Assembly: GCA_949358305.1 (NCBI GenBank)
Contig: OX442317.1
Span: 4,654,186 to 4,718,185, forward strand
Origin: Strigamia acuminata
Lineage: Eukaryota > Arthropoda > Chilopoda > Geophilomorpha > Linotaeniidae
Reading direction: 5' to 3'
DNA length: 64,000 bases
Below are positions 27,375 through 38,817 of this stretch, piece after piece; position 1 is the stretch's first letter, and every line of letters begins with the position of its first letter. A model generated the notes under the pieces. That model searched no databases. It was not told the DNA's origin and saw only the letters and a list, made by a program, of their open reading frames with translations. Both the position numbers and the translations under genes were made by a program.

Positions 27375-27861
27375 AATTGTAATTTTAAACACCTCATCAA
27401 TGGCGATTTGTAATCGATCATTTCACCGTGTCACATATCCACAATTGAATAGTTTATTTCATACAATAAAATTGTCATGTTGATTTTATAATATCTGTAG
27501 TATCTTCTTTTAATAGTTTAATATTAAAATCCGTAGAAAACGGGTTAAAATTGGCTAAATCTAAGATTTTCATGCGTCCTACTGTCCCGGAAAGTGTCCG
27601 GATGCGTAATTATCCTACATTACAGCAAAAATGCCGACATTTGGCACAAAACTTTGATTTCTGTAGGAAAAATAGTGTCTATTCTAGTTCCAAAACATGC
27701 GAAAGTGGCTAAATTAACGACTAGACTAATATCAAAACGTTTTTTTATTAAAATTTAACATTATGTACAATATGAATTTTTTTTATCAAACTACCGTTAA
27801 TATAATTTAATTCACTAGAATGAAATCACAATTGGAGGCAATTAAAGGGCTCAGACACACT
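27375..27861. other. Convergent 3' region of POLR2L and HPS5
   Basis: No gene seen. It holds the POLR2L 3' UTR with a polyadenylation signal near 27465 and the HPS5 3' UTR on the other strand. Confidence 0.5.
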
Positions 27862-30800
27862 TCACGCATTTTTATCACACAACCCACACCCACGCGTCTC
27901 CAGGCAACTACGATGGTATGCATGACCACAAGACATAACTACAATCCCATGCACCGAAGCTGAAGTGCCAAGAATCAAGGGCAGAGAGCAAACGGCGCAA
28001 TCGTCGTGCAATTTGAGCGGAAGTCCCCAATGATGGGACTCGGTACTAGGAGAGACAGCACCGCTGTTAATTCGACCTAAAGCTCCGCTACTTTGCGCCT
28101 CCTGCTTCTCCGCTTCGAACAAATGATATATCTGCAAAAAAACAACAATATTTCACTATAAATATAAAATAAAAATGCATTCTTCGCATTTTTTAGACAT
28201 ATTTTCGCATTTTTTAAACATTTTTCGCATTTTTTAGACATTTTTTCGCATTTATTAGACATTTTTTCGCATTTTTTAAACATTTTTCGCATTTTTTCGT
28301 ATTATTTTACCTCCGAACCTACAAAAAATGGTGTGCTTTGTGATAGTTCGCAAGTTTTGCTAGAAGATCTGAAAAAAAGAACGAAATTCGTTTGAATTTG
28401 TTAATTTTTGTCGGTTATAATTTGTGTTACTTCTGCTCCATTTTGATTAGTGATAAGCTTAATAGATCCGTTAAGAAGTCTCCGCTTATTTCATTGGGCG
28501 GGATTTCATCGGCTATTTCACGCAAGAGGTTAAGAGTGGTCTCTTCAGGTCCCAAATGTTGAAGAAGAGTAAGAGCGATACGATTCCAAGTAATAGTTGG
28601 AGGTCTAGAGAAAGATAATTTCTTCCCGCAGTCTAAGCACGTCACATGGCCTTCACACGCGTGTTGTTTGACCATCAGAGTCAATAACAATTTCCATTCC
28701 TCCTCATTTTCGGGGAAGAAACCTTCAAAAAACAAAATCAATACAATAAATTCCAACAGTTTAGATATTAATTACTGTAATCGGAGTCACAATCGATCAA
28801 ATGCACATCGCCCAGTTGCACGACGGCTTTAGCCGAGCTTAGACGGTCCTTCAATCGATTACAAAGGTACAGATACCCGGGCCAATATCTAAAATGGTCG
28901 AAATTAATTTTAAAAAATAAATAAATAAAATTCCAATCAATCTACCCGGATTTATAGCATAGTGTTAAAAGTTGGCGCTGCCATCGTGATTTTTTTTTTA
29001 CAAGTTGCCATAAAATATTTCCTTGCGGCCACATAACGAAATGAGCCCACGGACTGCAAATGAAATCAAAAAAATTAAATTAAATTACTAACAAAACTAC
29101 TAACAAACCTCGGGAACCCGCAGGAACATTTTCCCTCTTGAAAAGAATTTTTTGTTAGCAAAAACGAGATCCAAATGAAATGAGACTCTTCATCGCCGGC
29201 TAAGAAATCGACGGACGAAACAGAATGCAAACCAAACCTAAAAAAAAAAACATCGAAATTAACATAAAACTAAATTAAATTAAATATCCGCGCTCATGTA
29301 CCAAGAACCCGTCAGGATCTTATTCCAATACGCGTCCAACCAAACCATCGGCTCCGCGGCACATCGGCACAAATACGAAACGTCGACCGGTGTCACCAAA
29401 CCCCGTGCCCGCACGCACATATCCACGCCGCGGTTCGGATTAACCGACATCAACCTAAAAAAAATCCAAAAAAATAAATAAAACATCCAAAAAAACACCA
29501 AAAAATAAAATTTCTACCGTTTTATAACCACCAACAACCGACAAACATCATCTTCCTTCCACTTCTTAACATCGACCAAACTATCCAGCCCATTCTCACC
29601 ACTCATCGTCTCCTCCACCGCCTTAACAAGCGCCAACCACGTATTAAACCGCGGCGATTCCTTCTTCAACAAACAACAGCGCGCCTCCTCAGCCTTCAAC
29701 AGATGGAAAAAATCGCCCACAAACACCGCCCGCTGCAAATCAACGGCCAAATTCACTTCATCGCACGGCGCACCGTTCACCACGTCCAAAATAACGTTCT
29801 CCCCGACAAAATCCGGTTCGCACACCCCATCAAACGCCTCAAAACACATCATAGCCGCCCGGCTCACCACCTCGTGGTCACCCGACTCCATTCCGAACGG
29901 ATCCTCGAGGTAAACCAACCGCTCCAGCTTATCTAACCCTTCCGCGTCGATCATCAACGACATTTTCGACTTCAATTCGGATTGACACGAATTCAACAAC
30001 CCCAACCACTCCCTCAAAACCTCCTTCCTCCGCTCCCCCTCGCCAACTTCCGCCACGACGCGACTCTTCGTCACCAACGCATCCACCTTTTCCACCCGCG
30101 GGAACCGATCGCACTTCAAAACCGTCGCCCTAAACTCGTCTTGCAGGCTCCTAAATTCCTCTTCCGCCCCTTTGCCCACGTCCAGCAGCTCTTCCACGCC
30201 CTTCGCGAGCCCCTTGCTCTTCAATTTATCCCCGATCCCTTCCATCGTCTGCCACAACGTGTCTTTCCCGCTCTGGATCGTCGAATTAAACGAATCCTTC
30301 AGGTCCGACAGCACCGCCGGTGCCGGGATCGAAACCGTAACGAATTCTTGTTCCTGAGGCGCTGTCGGTTCCAAGCCGGCGGGAAACGCGTACGGCCCGT
30401 AACACGGAAACATCAAAGTAATTTTCCCCTTCCTCTTCTCCTCCTCCTTGCCCTTGCACAGATTCTTATTCACGTTCCTCTGTACTTTGCTCCTCTTGTC
30501 TTTCGTCACCACGTGAGTGGCGATTTCGGCATCCTTAGGCACTTTGGGCGCTTTGAACTCGAGCCCGACCCCGTCGTTGCTCTTTTCCCGTCGAGGCACC
30601 ACCCTGTGGAAGGCCGAAACTCGCGTTCCCACGTTGGACGCGCCGAAAGTCTTCAAACTCGCACAAGGCACGGGCTTGGCAGTTCTGCCTCCATCTTGTG
30701 GCCACGAATCGTTGAGTCCGTCGACGACGACTCCGTCGCCTAGACCGCCGGGCGAGGCCGATTTAGTTCTCGGCCCGTGCCGCGGAAGGGTCGAACTCGT

Positions 30801-32797
30801 GCAGGGACTGATGGGACGGAAGGGCGACGAATCGAGCCGGTGGCGGCCGCCGCTCGAGCTGCGCATGTGTCGGAATCGGTATCGCGTGCGCAGCTGAGCT
30901 TGCGCATCGTCATCGGAGTCACTGGCCGGGGTCGCCTTGGAGTTGACGATCAGAACCCCGGATTCGTGTCGCGAGTAACTTTCAGTACTTCCGCTTCGTC
31001 CGCTGACGGAGGAGGAACTTGAAGCCAGAGCCTCGAGTTTGCTCGCGAGGATGTCGATGCAGTTGGCCAACTGCACCTCGCCGACGGCCGTCAGATGCGA
31101 TTGCACTTCGCGGAGAGCCGTCGGTGGCAGGCGGTAATGCGAATTCGTGTCGGTCAGCACCGATTGGTAGTTGAGGGCCACGTGCGCGGCCAAAACCCAT
31201 TCGTGGCGGGTGATGAGATGCTCGACGAGTTTGTCTGGTGATATAAGCCGCACGGTGCGTAAACTACCGTCCGATGTTGTGATGAATAAGTTAAATTTGT
31301 AACATTTTATATCCCGAATATCTAGAAATTTTAAAAATAATTAAGAATTTATTTAAAATAATTTCATTTTATTTATTTTTATACCGTGAAAGGCATCAGT
31401 CCATAATACTACGCTAGCGTTGTTGGGATCAAATATGTAAAGTGAATTGTCTGTCCACGTGATTAAGTATTTATTCCTTTAAAAAAAAAATAATAATTAT
31501 TTTTTTTTTAAAATTGTTCAATGAATTTACCCTAAACTTAAAATTCGGCCGAAGTTAACAGTTTGAGGTGGATAATTGCCAGTGGCGGATGATAATTTAC
31601 TTTCACAACTAAATTACAATTAAAAAACGTTTATTAGTATTTATTCCAACACGATGGACTGTTTCAAACAGTGGCGGGACAAGGGTCAGTCTAAATTGGA
31701 CCCTGGTTTCTTTCTACCGCCACTGGTTTCAAACTTTCAAACCCTTTAGTGATGACTAATTGCGGCGGCAAGGCAAGCGCATCCTTAAATTGATGAGTAT
31801 TAAGCACCGTTCCTTGGAAATCAATTTCCCATAAACGAGAACCCGGTCGAGTTGCATAAATTAAAGGAGCCTGTTGTTTCGACCCAGCATGGAAGCAAAC
31901 ACCAAAATGCCCATCTCTAGAATAAAAATTACAAATATTAAATGGTTTAATTCGTGTCGTTAACTCCATTCGACTCAATATTCTACCGTGGCTTCTTCCC
32001 TATCGGACTGTATTGTTCTTCTATCGTATCACAGAGATAACATTTGGTTAAAGTAGAAGCAGCGAGTTTATTTTGTGCGAAATCCAATTCCACCACTTTA
32101 GAATCCAAACGCATAATCACGACCGTCGGCAACTGCAGTAAAAATCGCGCCTGAAACAACAAAATTTAAAACTAAACTCAAAAAATACGCAAAAATTTAA
32201 CCAAATATCAAAACCTTGGAGGAAAGAATGTTGACAACAGATACCCGTCCTTTATCGTCGCCTGCAAACAAGCGAGAACTGGTGTTATTCCATTTTAAAG
32301 CGGTGATTTGCGAGGTTTTGTGTTCATAAGACAGCTGTAGTCGTTTTGGCATTTGATTCCCACGTTTGTCGATATTGTGCTCCATTATAATCACTAAACC
32401 TTTGCTAGTGGCGTAACCAATGAGATTATCGTCCGGCGCCAGGCATATTTGCGTAATGGCGCCATCCTACCAAATAAAATCACGTCAAAAATTAGAAGAA
32501 ATTGCACAAAACCGACCGAAAAACCAACTTTGTTCGCTAAAACTTGTAAAAACTTCAAAGGATTCCTTTGGAAGATATAAATACTACCCGTAGAAGCTCC
32601 AAAAATCAAATAACACTTTGAGACGTCAAAAGACAAATACTATAGAAATAAACATTAATATTTTCTTTCGTTTTTATTCCAATTTTTCGATGCATTACTT
32701 TGATCCTAGCTGAAGATTTCAGGGGCAGGAAGACATCCGAAAGAGGAGTTAATTCGGCCAACACCGGACCCCAAATTCCTTCGCTTTTCTCTTCCAT
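27862..32797 (-). CDS. HPS5: HPS5 (BLOC-2 subunit) with a C-terminal RING-H2-like finger
   Basis: HPS5 is a subunit of BLOC-2, which routes cargo to lysosome-related organelles such as pigment granules. The start at 32797 gives MEEKSEGIWGPVLAELTPLS, with an in-frame stop just upstream. N-terminal WD40 exons read YLIFGASTGSIYIFQRNPLK, ITQICLAPDDNLIGYATSKG and LKWNNTSSRLFAGDDKGRVS, then RDGHFGVCFH and PLIYATRPGSRLWEIDFQGT VLNTHQFKDALALPPQLVI, all clear HPS5 signatures. A large exon (29514 to about 31253) encodes a Ser- and basic-rich linker and helical solenoid. The C-terminal exons contain FFPENEEEWKLLLTLMV, then a zinc-finger-like end: CAVC, then MSCGHAYHRSCLE and CGLC, stop at 27862-27864. 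The human protein as I remember it lacks this finger. It converges on POLR2L. Confidence 0.9.
28165..28305. repeat. Intronic minisatellite in HPS5, about 22-bp unit
   Basis: About six copies of TTTTTTCGCATTTTTTAGAC or close variants in the intron upstream of the last HPS5 exon. The minus-strand frame through it (KCEKMSKKCEKC) is a repeat artefact. Confidence 0.85.
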
Positions 32798-33721
32798 TTC
32801 CTAAACGTCAATTTTTACTACTGAAATAAATAAATAAATAAATAAATAAACAAATAAATGTGGAAGAAATCAAATTCCGCACGCTATCAACATCCGTTAT
32901 CGCTTGTAAAACCCGCATTTTCGATCCAAAATATCAAATAACGTGTCATTAACCTTCAATATTGTACGTGAATTTCAAAATGAATTTTTTTTGACGGATT
33001 TTGATTTTTCGTCTTGAAAATTGCAATTTTTTTTCTATTTAATTTTCTAATTGGAGGTAGGCTTAATTTCGTTTACCTCTTAATTTTTAATCACCTCGTG
33101 GCTAAGATAAAAGAATAAATTCGGTCATAATCAGGCACATAATCAAAACTCATAGCGGGACCACAAAAAGGAAGAAAATAAATAAATATAGCAAATTGTA
33201 GCAAAACCGGAGAAATGAACACTGCAGTGGATATCACATGCTGCCAACGGCGGACAGCCACCGACATCTAGTGGGAGAAGTTTTCAAATGTTATAAGTGT
33301 TTTATTTTTGGAAAGTTAATTATAGAATATGAATGTTAATTATACGGCACGACAACGCAGTAATATTGCTAATACACCGGCTTTTAAACGAACAATTAAA
33401 TGAATCGATGCGGTTTTCGAAATACCACCATCTACCGCTGAAAAGTGCAACTCCATCAAAATGGTTGCCGAAATCCTCGTGTCAAATAAAATCACACAAA
33501 TAAATCTGAAAATCACATCGAGCAAAAGGATCGGTTTTATTTTTTTTTTGATAATAACTACGTCGTCGTTATTTTTTTTTTTTAATAAACTAAAAGTTAC
33601 ACACAACCTTCACTTGATAGAAAACAATTTATGTATTTCAAAATATTCGGAATAAAACAAAGCTAATCACAGTTGACTTGAATGATATGAGGTAATTTAT
33701 TCGTATGCTCTTTCCAAGTTG
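32798..33721. other. Intergenic: HPS5 promoter side and GTF2H1 3' side
   Basis: No coding region seen. It contains a short (AAAT)n tract near 32824-32860. The AT-rich remainder is interrupted near 33240-33280 and 33420-33440 by GC-richer patches containing CCGACATCTAGTGGG and CCACCATCTACCGC, members of a recurring motif family discussed under findings. Confidence 0.5.
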
Positions 33722-35940
33722 TTATGGCAATAATTTACGGTGCCTCATGTGCCAGTTACTAAATTTCATAAAGGCCGCTTCAATCAGTTCGTTCAGATGA
33801 TCCGCTAACTAAAACAAAACACCAAAAATCAAATAAAAACCAGATAAAATCAATAGAAATTAAATCCGTTTTTACATTCGTGTTTAAATGATCCTTAAGC
33901 AACATATCTTGGAACGGTTTCAACTTGGCATATTGAAACCTCTCTAAATTGTCCCTCATTCGAACAACTTTCTGCCCTAAAAATTCGGAATTCACTGGAA
34001 AACAAGACCAAAAATGTCGCAATAGTTCACACACGGCCGAATACAAATTCTTCAATTCTTCGTGAACGTGTTGCGGAACCGTTTCTGCAATTAAAAAACA
34101 AAAATCATCATTAATTTTACATTTTACCAACTTCAAAACCCAATTATTTGACTTGTACAAACGTTGCAAATTATCAAAATGAGTCCGCGTCATCAAAGCT
34201 CCGCCCGGTGACAATTCACTCAATACAGTAACAGCACTATTATTATGTAAAACGTCGGTTAATCGCGGTTCCCAGCCGCTTATCGAACTGTGCACTTGTT
34301 CGACGCTTTCTATAAGCTCGTCGTTAGTTGCATAGTCGACGCTCGTGACTGGCGTGGGTCCGTGAAGATATCTATCTGCTCGCGACAGATTCAAATTGGA
34401 TGCCGTTGCAGTTGCGCTCGATTCTAAATCTTCGTACGTGATTTTCGATTGGATTTTGGCCTAATCGGACGAGAAAAATGATGAAAAATCGATGCATTTT
34501 TGCATTTACTTTTGGCAAATACTTTTTTCTGGCTCGGCGAAATCGCGTCGACTTCGTCAAACTGGATAACATGTTTCGCAGCGCCGTTTAAAACGTTTTT
34601 TTCTTTTCCTTTGACGTTTTTCTCTTTCGTTTTAACGTTCTCTTGCGGTTGCGGTGCAGTCACGTTGTTTTCGGCCGTTTTTTCTATATCACAAGACTTC
34701 AAAACCATCATGGAATGATGATTGAAACGCCTGATCATGTTTCTGTTGATGATTGAGCTTTGAGATTGCGTCGTTTCTAGTTCTTCGCTGTAATCTTCGA
34801 CGGAGGTTGTGTCTTTGAACGCAGGCAGATTGACGAGTGGATCGGTAACGATTTGACGGATTTCACTTTGTATATCTACGCGAATAAATTACTCTGTGTA
34901 GAACATCGATCGTTTTAATTAGGCACTTTTTATTTACCTAATTCGTCGTTTTTCATGCAGCCACTGAATAAATCCTTTCCGGAATTGATTCGATCGCGGT
35001 GGAAATAATGAGATTGGAAGAAACGAGTCCAAAATTCGCTTTCCGACAATTTATCTGGAACTTGTTCCATGTGCTTTTTCTTCACTATTAAAAAGAAAAA
35101 TTATAAAAATTGTATAAAAAATCGTTAAAAAGGTCGCAAATTATCGGTTTAACCTTGTGGATAAGTCTTAAAAATCGATTCAATTACATCCGCTGTTAAA
35201 TTATACTTTAAACCGTTACATCCGTCGGTTTGTGGTTTGATGTCAGCCTGAAAAATAAAATTAAAATTAAAATTAACAATTTTTTTTTTATAATTTAAAT
35301 TTTACTAAAAATGCGCCTGAAACACCGGTTGATTGATTGGAAGTAACTTGTGCCCTTTGTGACCTTTCCTGCAATTAAAAAAAAAATAACGTAAACTTAT
35401 TTAAATTTTACACGTTCAATTTACTGGTAAATATGTCGCCCAGAATTCGTCGGCTGAAATGACTTGGCTCGTGACTAAATCGCGATAAAGTTGAAATAAT
35501 TCTGGATCGTTCGCCAGAAAATTGTTTTTCTCTTCCAATTCTTTGTTGACTTTTCTTTTAAATCGCGGTAAAAGGTCTAATAAATACTCCTTGACGGCAT
35601 TTCGATCATTGATTTGTTTTTCCGCGCCTTCGGGACTCGTAAAGTGAAAAGTAGAAGCGCCACCATCCAGCAACACAACTTGAAGTTGAATTTTAGACTT
35701 TCCATCCGGCGATATTTTTTGCACTGTCACAAAACACAAAAATAATTATAATCAACTAACGTGCATAAAAAAAATTAAAAAATCACTTTTAATATCCGAA
35801 AATTTATGGCTAATCGAGAAAGTGTCTCTTCCGTTCATAATCCACGCTAATCTCTCAGCCATAACGTATAAAACACCGTCGCTTTTTTTATATTTAACGT
35901 GATTAACCATATGTAGAACGTCTTCGGAAGAAGTGGACAT
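33722..35940 (-). CDS. GTF2H1: TFIIH core subunit p62
   Basis: A subunit of TFIIH, acting in transcription initiation and nucleotide excision repair. The start at 35940 gives [20 protein letters not shown] and [31 protein letters not shown], the PH domain. Next come [20 protein letters not shown], then [20 protein letters not shown] (first BSD), [44 protein letters not shown] and [20 protein letters not shown] (second BSD). Later exons read [43 protein letters not shown] and [12 protein letters not shown]. The last exon ends [20 protein letters not shown], stop at 33722-33724. Order and spacing match human p62. About 10 exons with short introns. Confidence 0.95.
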
Positions 35941-36608
35941 TTTGAAAAATCTTTTTTTTTTTATTTTTCACTTCACTTTTCAACAGATGTTCAATCTAAA
36001 AAGAAGAGAAACTTGAGTAAAAAATTTAAATCCATTCAAAAACAGCCGTTTTTCGTACCAAGTGCAAATATGAAAACAAATTGAAAACTCTTTCAATTTA
36101 GCCGATAAACAACACAGTTTAAAATAAAGGCGTTAGGCGGTAAAAGTTGAGAAATATTCACGCGTTATCACATCAAAGAATGACTAATCCATTTCAAAAC
36201 AAATGTATTTATCATCACAGAGAGTTATTAATCAACAACACATCATACCGACCAGACATTAAGCGGACAACGCCATGACAGTTGTCATTACCACAGCCGG
36301 AAGTATGTGTCGGGTTTTCGTGAAGCCCAGCAAAGGCCTATTGGATTGTGGGTAGAAGAACGTACTCGTCATGGCCGACAAGCTCCCGCATTGGCGGATA
36401 TTTTTAAACATCAATCTGTTGCCATCCATCGCAAAAATGCATTTGGGTGAGTATATTTATCAAAATTAACACTTTACGGCCGAATAAATTAAAAAAAAAT
36501 TCCCGCATTTTCTTTTTGTTAGAGAATGCACGCTGCATGTTGTTTCGCCCGCACAATGTATAATCTCTCTCGCTATTGTAGATACGACCAAACTCCAAAT
36601 ATTTAAAC
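35941..36608. other. GTF2H1 upstream region with a diverged dispersed repeat
   Basis: After the GTF2H1 promoter side, the segment at about 36340-36560 is a diverged relative of 39210-39440, and therefore also of 53090-53320. Shared blocks include GGATTGTGGG, GCATTGGNGGATATTTT, a TTTGGGTGAGTA donor-like site, a TTAGAGAATGCACGCTGCA acceptor-like junction and similar spacing. In 36340-36470 one frame stays open (REAQQRPIGLWVEERTRHGR QAPALADIFKHQSVAIHRKN) up to the donor-like site, so it may be an exon of an unrecognised gene or element. Confidence 0.5.
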
Positions 36609-36612
36609 ATAG
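36609..36612 (+). repeat. Target site duplication ATAG, left
   Basis: ATAG directly before the TGTGG that opens the left LTR; the same ATAG follows the right LTR at 38818-38821. A 4-bp duplication fits an LTR-retrotransposon integrase. Confidence 0.75.
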
Positions 36613-36877
36613 TGTGGAGTTTTTCGGGTTTCGACGGGCGATAACGATCGCCAGGGGGCGGGCGGACACGAGGAATATGTTCGCTAGACGTTTTTGGGGT
36701 CAAACAGCCAATCGGGGGCTGTTCCTTGTAGTCAACCAATCAGGGTTGACCAGTGTCATATATGAAGAGGAATTGTTTGTTAATAAAATTACTTTGAATT
36801 TAACAAGCTAGTGTGTGCGTCGCGGACCAGCGGGTCCGCCATTTTGTTTATTTGGAGTCAGCTTTAATAAGTTTACA
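36613..36877 (+). repeat. 5' LTR
   Basis: Starts TGTGGAGTTTTTCGGG and ends GCTTTAATAAGTTTACA. It contains a CATATATGAAG TATA-like site near 36758, TAATAAAATT near 36781, and a YY1-like CCGCCATTTTG near 36837. No difference from the 3' LTR was found. Confidence 0.85.
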
Positions 36878-36890
36878 TCAGAAGTGGGAT
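36878..36890 (+). promoter_or_regulatory. Candidate primer-binding site (tRNA-Leu-like)
   Basis: TCAGAAGTGGGAT abuts the left LTR. It is complementary to the acceptor/T-arm side of a typical eukaryotic tRNA-Leu (ending ATCCCACTTCTGA before the terminal bases). The bases pairing with the tRNA CCA end are not preserved, so priming would start a few nucleotides inside the tRNA. Confidence 0.55.
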
Positions 36891-37082
36891 AGAAGGATCC
36901 GATGCGACGATAGATGGATTTTATGCGACGAAAGTAGACGAAAAGTAGAAGAAGTAGAAGACGACGATTGTTTTTGGCGACGGGAACGGAATTCGGGTTA
37001 GCAAATAGCGCGTGGACGGTTCGGGAAACGAGAGACGATTCGCCGAATAAACACGTGTTACCAAGGTTAGCCGAACTACGAG

Positions 37083-38627
37083 ATGGCCGGAGCAAAAGCA
37101 GTTTTTGAGAAAATTCTACGCGGAGAAAGTCCAACATCTAACGAATGGACGGAAATTTTGCACCAGTCGATGCAAAAAGGGACGAAAGAAGAAGAGATCG
37201 TACGACCAACAGCGAACGACGTGTTCAGTGCGGACCAAACGACGCAGATGATACTGAAGATGATGAAAACGATAAAGAACGAACCGAAAGAAGTTAAGAA
37301 CGCGCTAAAGTTACCACGTGTTAAGAAGATTACGAACGAAAAGAGGACCGCATCAGAAGCATTTTTAGAGAAGATCCAACATGGAGAATATCCAACAGTC
37401 AAAGAATGGAACGACGACGAATTGAAATTGAAGATCCGAGATATAAAGCCATTGTTGCAAGCCCGCAACATTGTGCCAGCAAGAACTAAAACTGGTATGA
37501 TGAGCCAATTGGAAGTAGCGCTGCGTAAGGAGACGGGGAACTACGACGAAGAAGATGACGAAAACGACGTAGAAGAAACGATTCAAAAAGAAGATGAGAT
37601 TGGGACGGATCGGAACGAGGACTCGATAGAAGCGGATCAAAACAAAGCCGCGGTCGAGGCGAGTCAAGAGGAAATTGCGACCGAGACGGGCCAAAACGAA
37701 GATACGATCGAATCGATTCGAGATGAAGAAGAGACGGTTCAAAGCGAGGATGCGATCGAAACGGATCGCAATGAAGAAACGACCGAGACGGAGCGAAACG
37801 AAGAATCAGGCGCTAAATTAGACGACGACGGTGAGGGAATTAAAAACGAAAGTTGCGACGATTTCGGTGAAAAAAGCGAGGAAAGTCGAGATGCGAGCTC
37901 GAACGAATTTGATACGAGTCCAGACGATGCAAGATCGGAAGAATTGGATGCGCAGCCGGTGGAATTTGACGGGAACAACGCGTTGGACGGACTCCTGCCG
38001 GGCAGAGAAGCACGATACGCGACGTTCGAGGGCGGCGGAGATAGACGCGATTTCCGAGCCGAAGAAGACGGGACAAATGCCGAAGCATTTAAATCGAATC
38101 TAAATGCAAAGACGGATGAATTAGGCGTGAATTTAGATGGAATCGACTTGAGATCTGAAGCGAGGGAGACGAGTCCGGATGAAATTAACGTAGGCCTAGA
38201 AATGGCGGGATCAAACGGCGATGGAGGGATGGAAAACCAACGACAAAAGAACGGAAAACGACGGAAAATTAGAATAACGAGCGGCGATGCAACGGGGACG
38301 CGAGCGGAAGAGAAGGAGGTGGCGTTGATTCGACCCACGAGAGGCGTAGAGGATCGGAAAATGGGCCACGAGAATAAAACAAGCGGTGAGAAAAAGCGCA
38401 GGCAAAGAGTTGGAAACAAGACAAATCGAAATCGGCGTACGAGACTCAAATCAAGTGATCGGATGAGGAAATGGAAGTTCAAAGACGACGCAATGTCGGG
38501 AGAAGAGGACAAGGCGTCGGCGAGGACGCCGACGTTTAGTCGGATGACCGAGTGTGGAGTTTTTCGGGTTTCGACGGGCGATAACGATCGCCAGGGGGCG
38601 GGCGGACACGAGGAATATGTTCGCTAG
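37083..38627 (+). CDS. Acidic 514-aa ORF of the LTR element with SAP-like motif
   Basis: The only long ORF of the LTR element. It starts at an ATG about 190 bp after the PBS and its stop lies inside the 3' LTR. The N-terminal part holds two related modules, AVFEKILRGESPTSNEWTE (about residue 6) and AFLEKIQHGEYPTVKEWND (about residue 94). The second runs into DELKLKIRDIKPLLQARNIV PARTKTGMMSQLEVAL, which resembles a SAP helix-turn-helix motif. Residues 160-340 are an extremely Asp/Glu-rich low-complexity tail with repeats such as TDRNEDSIEADQN. The C-terminal 130 residues are Arg/Lys-rich. No CCHC knuckle or protease motif is visible, so it is Gag-like only by position. The opposite-strand frame of 257 aa is a shadow. 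Confidence 0.6.
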   Translation: MAGAKAVFEKILRGESPTSNEWTEILHQSMQKGTKEEEIVRPTANDVFSADQTTQMILKMMKTIKNEPKEVKNALKLPRVKKITNEKRTASEAFLEKIQHGEYPTVKEWNDDELKLKIRDIKPLLQARNIVPARTKTGMMSQLEVALRKETGNYDEEDDENDVEETIQKEDEIGTDRNEDSIEADQNKAAVEASQEEIATETGQNEDTIESIRDEEETVQSEDAIETDRNEETTETERNEESGAKLDDDGEGIKNESCDDFGEKSEESRDASSNEFDTSPDDARSEELDAQPVEFDGNNALDGLLPGREARYATFEGGGDRRDFRAEEDGTNAEAFKSNLNAKTDELGVNLDGIDLRSEARETSPDEINVGLEMAGSNGDGGMENQRQKNGKRRKIRITSGDATGTRAEEKEVALIRPTRGVEDRKMGHENKTSGEKKRRQRVGNKTNRNRRTRLKSSDRMRKWKFKDDAMSGEEDKASARTPTFSRMTECGVFRVSTGDNDRQGAGGHEEYVR

Positions 38628-38817
38628 ACGTTTTTGGGGTCAAACAGCCAATCGGGGGCTGTTCCTTGTAGTCAACCAATCAGGGTTGACCAGTGTCATA
38701 TATGAAGAGGAATTGTTTGTTAATAAAATTACTTTGAATTTAACAAGCTAGTGTGTGCGTCGCGGACCAGCGGGTCCGCCATTTTGTTTATTTGGAGTCA
38801 GCTTTAATAAGTTTACA
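38553..38817 (+). repeat. 3' LTR
   Basis: Identical to the 5' LTR as far as I can see. The segmental duplication A begins inside this LTR at 38747, so the second copy (from 52627) carries only its last 71 bp. Confidence 0.85.

Larger units (their letters stand above)
36613..38817 (+). mobile_element. Non-autonomous LTR retrotransposon, 2205 bp
   Basis: Two direct repeats of 265 bp that look identical base for base (36613-36877 and 38553-38817) begin TG and end CA and are flanked by ATAG. Directly inside the left LTR, TCAGAAGTGGGAT resembles a primer-binding site. The interior holds one long ORF and no protease, reverse transcriptase, RNase H or integrase, so the element must rely on another element's enzymes. 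Identical LTRs mean a very recent insertion. No polypurine tract directly abuts the right LTR; the nearest purine run (GGGAGAAGAGGA) is at 38498-38509. Confidence 0.85.

Noticed and set aside
29982-30743. Plus-strand ORF of 253 aa
   Set aside because: Antisense shadow of the large HPS5 exon; low-complexity His/Arg/Pro composition and no start context.
37739-38512. Minus-strand ORF of 257 aa
   Set aside because: Antisense of the acidic LTR-element ORF; the Ser-rich reading simply mirrors its Asp/Glu codons.
36613-38817. Full autonomous retrotransposon
   Set aside because: No reverse transcriptase, integrase or protease motif in any frame; too short.
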